DNA from: Marisimplicoccus framensis_A
Lineage (GTDB): Bacteria > Bacteroidota > Bacteroidia > Flavobacteriales > Flavobacteriaceae
Length of the DNA: 10,711 nucleotides
Assembly: GCA_042088875.1 (NCBI GenBank)
Contig: JBELLF010000034.1
Coordinates: 1-10,711, forward strand
Direction: 5' to 3'
Positions 6,614 to 10,711 of this stretch are shown here, piece by piece. A program made the translations under genes and the position numbers. Every line of letters begins with the position of its first letter. The stretch's first letter is position 1. The notes below the pieces were generated by a model. It saw nothing but the letters and a program-made list of their open reading frames with translations. It ran no database searches and had not been told where the DNA came from.

Positions 6614-7453
6614 TTGAAAAGATACTTATTATTTATCTCTACTTCATTATTTTTAACTACTTGCTCAAATATCAGTGATAATAACTCAAATGATTTGATT
6701 GCAAGAGCAGGTCAGAATTTCCTATATCAAAATGAAATGCCTTCATTTTCATCCGAACAAGATAGTATACTCAGAAATCAAAATTATATTGAAACATGGG
6801 CCAAAGAAAAAATCTTATATGACTTATCTGTAACTAATCTATCTCAATCTAAAAAAAATGATCTTGACATATTAGTTGAAAAATATAAAGTTGATTTATA
6901 TATAAATTCTTATAAAGATCTAATTGTTAATTTAAGAATAGACTCAATTGTAACTGATGAAGAAATTGAGTCTTTTTACAACAGGAATATTGAAAATTTT
7001 AAGCTTAATGAAAATCTTTTAAAATACAGGTATTTAAAAGTTCCTAGTGACAATATTAATATTAGTAGAATCCGCAGATACATTCAAAGACTTAATCAGA
7101 GTGACAGAGAATTTCTCGACTCTCTGAATTTTCAATTTGCAGATTTGAAATTAAATGATACAATTTGGTTTACAGAAAGGGAGGTGATTTCTTCTATTGA
7201 ATTTTTAAATCAAAAAAATAAGTCTAATTACATGGGAATAAACAGACTTTATGAACTAGAGAATGATCAATATATAAATTATTTTATTATCAAGGATCTA
7301 CTAAAATCAGGAAATATCCCTCCATTATCTTATCTTTATGATAGAATTAAATCAAATATTATCAATCAAAGAAAACTAAACTTACTTCAAAATATCAATA
7401 AAGAAATTTTGAATGATGCTCTTAAATCTAATAAATATGAAGTTTTTAAATAA
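6614..7453 (+). CDS. Parvulin-related lipoprotein lacking a PPIase domain
   Basis: A 279-residue predicted lipoprotein: a TTG start at 6614 gives signal peptide MKRYLLFISTSLFLTTC with lipobox LTTC and lipidated C17. No ATG further in would keep this signal. The mature part is helical and charged. It contains a segment like the start of SurA/PpiC chaperones (ETWAKEKILYD) and then TDEEIESFYNRNIENFKLN (about 115-133), the linker that normally leads into a parvulin domain. The GG and FG-H-I motifs of a PPIase domain do not follow, so it is probably a chaperone or scaffold without isomerase activity. It sits three bases after guaB and overlaps the SurA-type gene by 17 bases. I infer it works with SurA on outer-membrane protein maturation. 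The family assignment rests on context and weak motifs. Confidence 0.75.
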   Translation: MKRYLLFISTSLFLTTCSNISDNNSNDLIARAGQNFLYQNEMPSFSSEQDSILRNQNYIETWAKEKILYDLSVTNLSQSKKNDLDILVEKYKVDLYINSYKDLIVNLRIDSIVTDEEIESFYNRNIENFKLNENLLKYRYLKVPSDNINISRIRRYIQRLNQSDREFLDSLNFQFADLKLNDTIWFTEREVISSIEFLNQKNKSNYMGINRLYELENDQYINYFIIKDLLKSGNIPPLSYLYDRIKSNIINQRKLNLLQNINKEILNDALKSNKYEVFK

Positions 7454-8783
7454 TCTATTATTAATTCTTTTATTTCAACTATCATTTTCTCAAGAAAAAA
7501 TAAAAGTTGATGGAATTTCATCTGTGGTTGGTGATTTCATTATCCTTGACTCTGATATAGATAAAGTTCTGATTGATATGGAGTCTCAAGGTCTTTCAAC
7601 AAGAGGTATATCAAAGTGTCAGCTTCTCGGAAAATTAATGGAAGATAAGCTATATGCCCACCACGCAATTCAAGATAGCTTAGAGTTATCTGATAATGAA
7701 ATATACGATTATGTTGATAGACAAATTGAATACTTTACAGAACAACTTGGTGATATAGATAAAGTTCTTGAGTTTTATAATAAAAGTGACGAAATATCAT
7801 TTAGAGATGAATTATTTGAAATAAACAAAACTCAGAGATTATCTGAAATGATGCAGCAGAATATTGTAGAGAAAGTAGAAATAACTCCCGAAGAAGTTAG
7901 ACAGTTTTTTAATTCAATTCCTAAAATTGATCTTCCTATTTTTGGTACTGAATTAGAAATTGCTCAAATTGTTGTTGAACCAAAAGTTTCTGATGAAGAA
8001 AACCAAAGAATTGAAGATCAGTTGAAATTATTTAGAGAGGATATAATTGAAGGGGGCATGAGTTTTGCTTCTAAAGCACTTCTATATTCTCAAGATCCTG
8101 GATCTAGAAGTAAAGGTGGTCGTTACACCTTAAATAGAAAAAAACCCAGAGAAGATAAAGCATTTAGGGATGTTGCTTTCAGTCTAAGAGAGGGAGAAAT
8201 ATCTCAACCCTTTAAATCCCAATTTGGATGGCACATAATTCAACTAGATAAAGTTAGAGGCCAAGAAATTGATGTTAGACACATACTTCTTATTCCCAAA
8301 ATTTCAGAATCAGAGATGAGCGCTGCGAAAGAGAGAATTGATAGAATAAGAGAGAGAATATCTAGTGATGAAATTACTTTCTCAGATGCTGCACTTCAGT
8401 TTTCAGATGAAAAAGAGACTAGGTTAAATGGAGGTGTTATCATTAATCCAAGCACAAATGACACTAGGTTTGAGCTTACCAAAATGGATCCAGTTCTTTA
8501 CTCTCAGGTAAAAGATCTTGATGATAATCAAATGAGTATGCCTCTTCTTGATAACTCTGATAACTTTATATCTAAATATAAAATTCTAAAAGTTACTAAT
8601 AGATTTGATGAACATGTTGCAGATTTCTCCAAAGATTACGTAAAAATTAAAGAATTAGCACTAACTGAAAAGCAATTAAAAACTGTCAAGAGATGGATGG
8701 AAGATAAAATTAATGAAACCTACGTAAACATTAATTCAGAGAGTAATTATTGCAACTTCGTTTATAATTGGAAAAAAGAATAA
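7437..8783 (+). CDS. surA: SurA-type periplasmic peptidyl-prolyl isomerase/chaperone
   Basis: About 448 residues from the ATG at 7437, chosen because it gives a signal peptide (MKFLNNLLLILLFQLSFS, cleavage before or at SQEK). The upstream ATG at 7413 would spoil it and lengthen the overlap with the preceding gene. Domains run in SurA order: an N-terminal helical chaperone region (about 20-165), parvulin domain 1 (about 172-272) with SKGGRYTL, FSLREGEISQPF and FGWHIIQLDKV, and parvulin domain 2 (about 277-387) beginning DVRHILLIPK. The second domain is eroded: LNGGVI is kept but the C-terminal FGWH-type motif is absent, so domain 1 is the likelier catalytic unit. It should escort outer-membrane proteins through the periplasm. 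It is the last gene of the guaB run, and its TAA abuts the crtZ stop on the other strand. Confidence 0.9.
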   Translation: MKFLNNLLLILLFQLSFSQEKIKVDGISSVVGDFIILDSDIDKVLIDMESQGLSTRGISKCQLLGKLMEDKLYAHHAIQDSLELSDNEIYDYVDRQIEYFTEQLGDIDKVLEFYNKSDEISFRDELFEINKTQRLSEMMQQNIVEKVEITPEEVRQFFNSIPKIDLPIFGTELEIAQIVVEPKVSDEENQRIEDQLKLFREDIIEGGMSFASKALLYSQDPGSRSKGGRYTLNRKKPREDKAFRDVAFSLREGEISQPFKSQFGWHIIQLDKVRGQEIDVRHILLIPKISESEMSAAKERIDRIRERISSDEITFSDAALQFSDEKETRLNGGVIINPSTNDTRFELTKMDPVLYSQVKDLDDNQMSMPLLDNSDNFISKYKILKVTNRFDEHVADFSKDYVKIKELALTEKQLKTVKRWMEDKINETYVNINSESNYCNFVYNWKKE

Positions 8784-9227
8784 TTATTTAAAGTACTTGA
8801 ACGGAACAATTAACATTCCAAAGCATTCGCCACCATCTTTGTTTATATTTTTGTGATGCATCTTGTGTGCTCTTCTAACACCTTTAGCATATTTGTTGTC
8901 AATATTCCTAAAAATCTTAAATCTTTGATGTATGAAAACATCATGAACAATAAAATATGCTAAACCATAAAGTCCAATACCAATTGCAATTGGAAGACCC
9001 AGCCAAAAACCTTCACCCCAAAGGATAACAAAGCTAAAACTCAAAAAAGCATAGAAAAAGAAGAATAAATCATTTCTTTCAAACCAAGATTTATGATCCT
9101 TTTTATGATGATCTTTATGAAGAACCCATAGAGGGCCATGCATTATATATTTATGATTAAACCAAGCAGTAAACTCAGTAACAACAAATGTTGCGATTAA
9201 TGTAAAAATCCATAAAACTATATCCAT
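8784..9227 (-). CDS. crtZ: Beta-carotene 3-hydroxylase CrtZ
   Basis: A 147-residue membrane di-iron hydroxylase of the fatty-acid-hydroxylase superfamily, normal in length for bacterial CrtZ. The four histidine clusters are complete: H25 and H30 (HKYIMH), H37/H40/H41 (HKDHH), H95 and H100 (HDVFIH), and H121/H124/H125 (HKMHH). Hydrophobic segments flank them near 3-20, 53-70 and 74-94. It hydroxylates the beta-ionone rings of beta-carotene at C3, giving cryptoxanthin and zeaxanthin in the inner membrane. The ATG at 9227 lies inside the last codons of crtB (10-base overlap), implying coupled translation. No cyclase follows, although carotenoid genes often cluster in Bacteroidota; the next gene is convergent surA with no intervening base. 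Confidence 0.95.
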   Translation of the reverse strand: MDIVLWIFTLIATFVVTEFTAWFNHKYIMHGPLWVLHKDHHKKDHKSWFERNDLFFFFYAFLSFSFVILWGEGFWLGLPIAIGIGLYGLAYFIVHDVFIHQRFKIFRNIDNKYAKGVRRAHKMHHKNINKDGGECFGMLIVPFKYFK

Positions 9228-10066
9228 TGAATTAAATTTAATTGATATTTGACATAAGATCTGGCAATAACAGTAAACTTTTGAAAATTATGAATTCTTA
9301 CTCTCTTTTTAACAATATTTTCAGAAGATGTTCTTTTTAATTTTTTTAATAATTTATTATAATATCTGTATGCTATATATACTGCAAAGCGAGAATTTTT
9401 AGGTAATTGAGCTATTCCTTTAACAGCATTTTTAAAATCTAATTCAATTTCATTAATAATTTCTTTTTTTGATTCTTCATTAAAATTATTCATGTCAATA
9501 TTTGGAAAATATATACGATTTAAAATATTTGAATCATCTTTAAGATCTCTTAAAAAATTTACTTTTTGAAATGCTGACCCAAGTGAAATAGCATATTTAC
9601 TAAGATCAGAATATAAAATGTCAGAACCATCTACAAACACCTTTAAGCACATTAAACCAACTACATCAGCAGATCCATAAATATATTTTTTATATTCTTC
9701 AATTGAGTTATATTTCTTCTTCTCCAAATCCATTTTCATACTATCTAGAAATGAACTAATTAATTCTTTTGGAATAGAGTATTTATTTACAGTATTTTGA
9801 AATGAGTTGAGAATTGGATTTAAACTAATTTTATTTTTAACACTTCTCCACAACTCATCCTCAAACTCATCTAATAGTTCTTTTTTGGGAAATTCGTGAA
9901 ATGTGTCAACAATCTCATCAGCAAGTCTAACAAAACCATATATATTAAATATATCTTGTCTAATAGATTTTGACAATAAACTACTTGAAAAATAAAAAGA
10001 TGTGCTATATCGCTTAATTACAATTTTACTGGACTCTTCAGATACTTTGTCAAATATAGATTTCAT
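9218..10066 (-). CDS. crtB: Phytoene synthase CrtB (squalene/phytoene synthase family)
   Basis: Joins two geranylgeranyl diphosphates to phytoene, the first committed carotenoid step. From the ATG at 10066 it has 282 residues, a normal length. The two Mg-binding aspartate motifs are D50-EIV-D54 and D174-LKD-D178 within NFLRDLKDD, and the family signature RIYFP follows. YSTSF near residue 20 and YIYGSADVVGLMC around 128-140 are also typical. Squalene synthase is an alternative within the family, but the crtZ partner favours phytoene synthase. The frame extends to an ATG at 10081, but a perfect -7 element lies between the two ATGs. That makes 10066 the start, with a leader of only a few bases. 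The gene overlaps crtZ downstream by 10 bases. Confidence 0.94.
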   Translation of the reverse strand: MKSIFDKVSEESSKIVIKRYSTSFYFSSSLLSKSIRQDIFNIYGFVRLADEIVDTFHEFPKKELLDEFEDELWRSVKNKISLNPILNSFQNTVNKYSIPKELISSFLDSMKMDLEKKKYNSIEEYKKYIYGSADVVGLMCLKVFVDGSDILYSDLSKYAISLGSAFQKVNFLRDLKDDSNILNRIYFPNIDMNNFNEESKKEIINEIELDFKNAVKGIAQLPKNSRFAVYIAYRYYNKLLKKLKRTSSENIVKKRVRIHNFQKFTVIARSYVKYQLNLIQWI

Positions 10067-10070
10067 ATAA

Positions 10071-10078
10071 CAAAAATA
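10071..10078 (-). promoter_or_regulatory. -7 promoter element of crtB-crtZ
   Basis: On the minus strand this is TATTTTTG (TAnnTTTG), four bases before the ATG at 10066. A TTG at 10097-10095 lies 16 bases upstream, slightly short for a standard -33 spacing. The transcript should be leaderless or almost so. The element decides the crtB start, since the upstream ATG at 10081 would lie outside the message. Confidence 0.65.
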
Positions 10079-10101
10079 CATAAAATGAGTAAATCAATTC
10101 A

Positions 10102-10109
10102 TATCTTTG
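10102..10109 (+). promoter_or_regulatory. -7 promoter element of the divergent gene at 10113
   Basis: TATCTTTG matches TAnnTTTG exactly and ends three bases before the ATG at 10113, again predicting a leaderless or nearly leaderless message. No -33 TTG is seen. The element sits in the 46-base spacer shared with crtB, with 23 bases between the two -7 elements. Confidence 0.55.
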
Positions 10110-10112
10110 AAC

Positions 10113-10711
10113 ATGGAAAAAACTCTAATATATCACTATACATCTTTATCTCATCTTATAGAAATTTTTAAAGTTGGTAAAGTCTTTACCTCTCAGACTG
10201 AAAAAATGCTTAAAGTAAAAAAACCAGGGTTATGGTTTTCAACTAACTCTAAGTGGGAATATTCTGCATTTAAAAGATTTAATGATGGTAATAAAGAATT
10301 TGATTTAAATACTCCAGAAGAATTTGAAAAATATATTGGGTGTGCTAGACTAGTCACTAATCTTAATTCTTTATTTGTAACATTTGCAAAGTATAAACAT
10401 AAATCTAAAGTTAATCCTTTGCTATGGGAAAAAATGGCAGAAATTGGAAAGTCAAAAGGTGCTGATCCAACTGAATGGTATGCTACTTTTAGTCCAATTA
10501 GCATAAATAATTTAGATATAGAAGTTTATGAAAATGGAGAATGGTATACTTTAAAAAAAGAAGATGGAGAATTTGATACAGAATTGTTTAATAGAAATCT
10601 TGAAAAAACTTTTGTGTTCAAGAAAGGTAAGGAAATGGAAGAAAAAATGATATCAGAAGTTACTAAGAATAAAGAAAATATTCAGGAGAAAACAGAAGAA
10701 GTAATTCAGGA
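10113..10711 (+). CDS. Partial gene, possible ADP-ribosyltransferase-fold protein, 5' end complete
   Basis: An ATG at 10113 opens a frame of 199 codons with no stop before the window edge; codon use matches the neighbouring genes. The start MEKTLIYHYTSLSHLIEIF carries a YHYTS motif followed by a helix, which recalls the first strand of H-Y-E type ADP-ribosyltransferase folds such as DarT-like proteins, with H8 as the possible NAD-binding histidine. KPGLWFSTNSKWE (38-49) and GADPTEWYATFSPI (116-129) look like conserved motifs; I recall similar ones in uncharacterised phage and bacterial proteins but cannot name a family. From about 165 the sequence becomes a highly charged Lys/Glu-rich segment that may be coiled coil. 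It has no signal peptide, so it should be cytoplasmic. It is divergent from crtB and probably unrelated to carotenoids. Function unproven; the catalytic tyrosine and glutamate cannot be assigned by eye. Confidence 0.75.
   Translation, partial: MEKTLIYHYTSLSHLIEIFKVGKVFTSQTEKMLKVKKPGLWFSTNSKWEYSAFKRFNDGNKEFDLNTPEEFEKYIGCARLVTNLNSLFVTFAKYKHKSKVNPLLWEKMAEIGKSKGADPTEWYATFSPISINNLDIEVYENGEWYTLKKEDGEFDTELFNRNLEKTFVFKKGKEMEEKMISEVTKNKENIQEKTEEVIQ

Noticed and set aside
10079..10081. Upstream ATG start for crtB
   Set aside because: The -7 promoter element at 10071-10078 lies downstream of it, so this codon should not be in the mRNA. The start at 10066 matches the usual CrtB N-terminus.
10193..10504. 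103-codon minus-strand open frame
   Set aside because: It is the complement of the plus-strand gene starting at 10113, which is longer, has a promoter and shows coherent motifs.
1..10711. CRISPR array, insertion sequence or integrase-bearing element
   Set aside because: I saw no spaced direct repeats, no transposase- or integrase-like coding sequence and no terminal inverted repeat pairs on either strand.

Overview
The window looks like chromosomal DNA from a marine-type member of the Bacteroidota (Flavobacteriia-like), strongly A+T rich. Four independent signs support this. Five start regions carry the Bacteroidota -7 promoter element TAnnTTTG. Start codons lack Shine-Dalgarno sequences. 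There is a bacillithiol deacetylase of the BshB1 type and a phytoene synthase/beta-carotene hydroxylase pair. A guaB - parvulin-related lipoprotein - SurA series is also present, an order I associate with flavobacteria. Genus or species cannot be assigned from the sequence.

Layout. 1-53: tail of an unidentified plus-strand gene. 43-1910: PLP-dependent trans-sulfuration enzyme and bshB1, overlapping by ATGA, a plausible cysteine-to-bacillithiol module. 1948-2100: promoter, tRNA-His(GUG) and a strong intrinsic terminator. The tRNA has two adjacent U-U mismatches in its acceptor stem. 2101-2441: no convincing gene; it holds an inverted repeat and a short minus-strand reading frame with a CxxC motif. 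2442-4447 (minus): a run of three overlapping or adjacent genes, in transcription order a DUF3050 protein, a secreted M28-family lipoprotein peptidase and a small basic Ser/Asn/Lys-rich protein, led by a TAnnTTTG promoter. 4493-5077: LysE/RhtB exporter. 5099-8783: guaB transcription unit, with IMP dehydrogenase, a parvulin-related lipoprotein lacking a PPIase domain, and a SurA-type periplasmic isomerase. 8784-10066 (minus): crtB and crtZ, overlapping, converging on surA with no base between the stop codons. 10113-10711: a plus-strand reading frame still open at the window edge, divergent from crtB, with an N-terminal YHYT motif reminiscent of ADP-ribosyltransferase-fold proteins.

Working together. 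The metB-like enzyme and BshB1 fit low-molecular-weight thiol metabolism. The lipoprotein and SurA would act in the periplasm on outer-membrane protein folding, co-expressed with guanine nucleotide synthesis. CrtB makes phytoene and CrtZ hydroxylates beta-carotene towards zeaxanthin; the desaturase and cyclase needed between them are not in the window. The least ordinary items are the partial gene at 10113 with its mirrored, nearly leaderless promoters, the mismatched tRNA-His, and the DUF3050 protein with a possible metal-ligand pattern. I see no CRISPR array, insertion sequence or complete mobile element.
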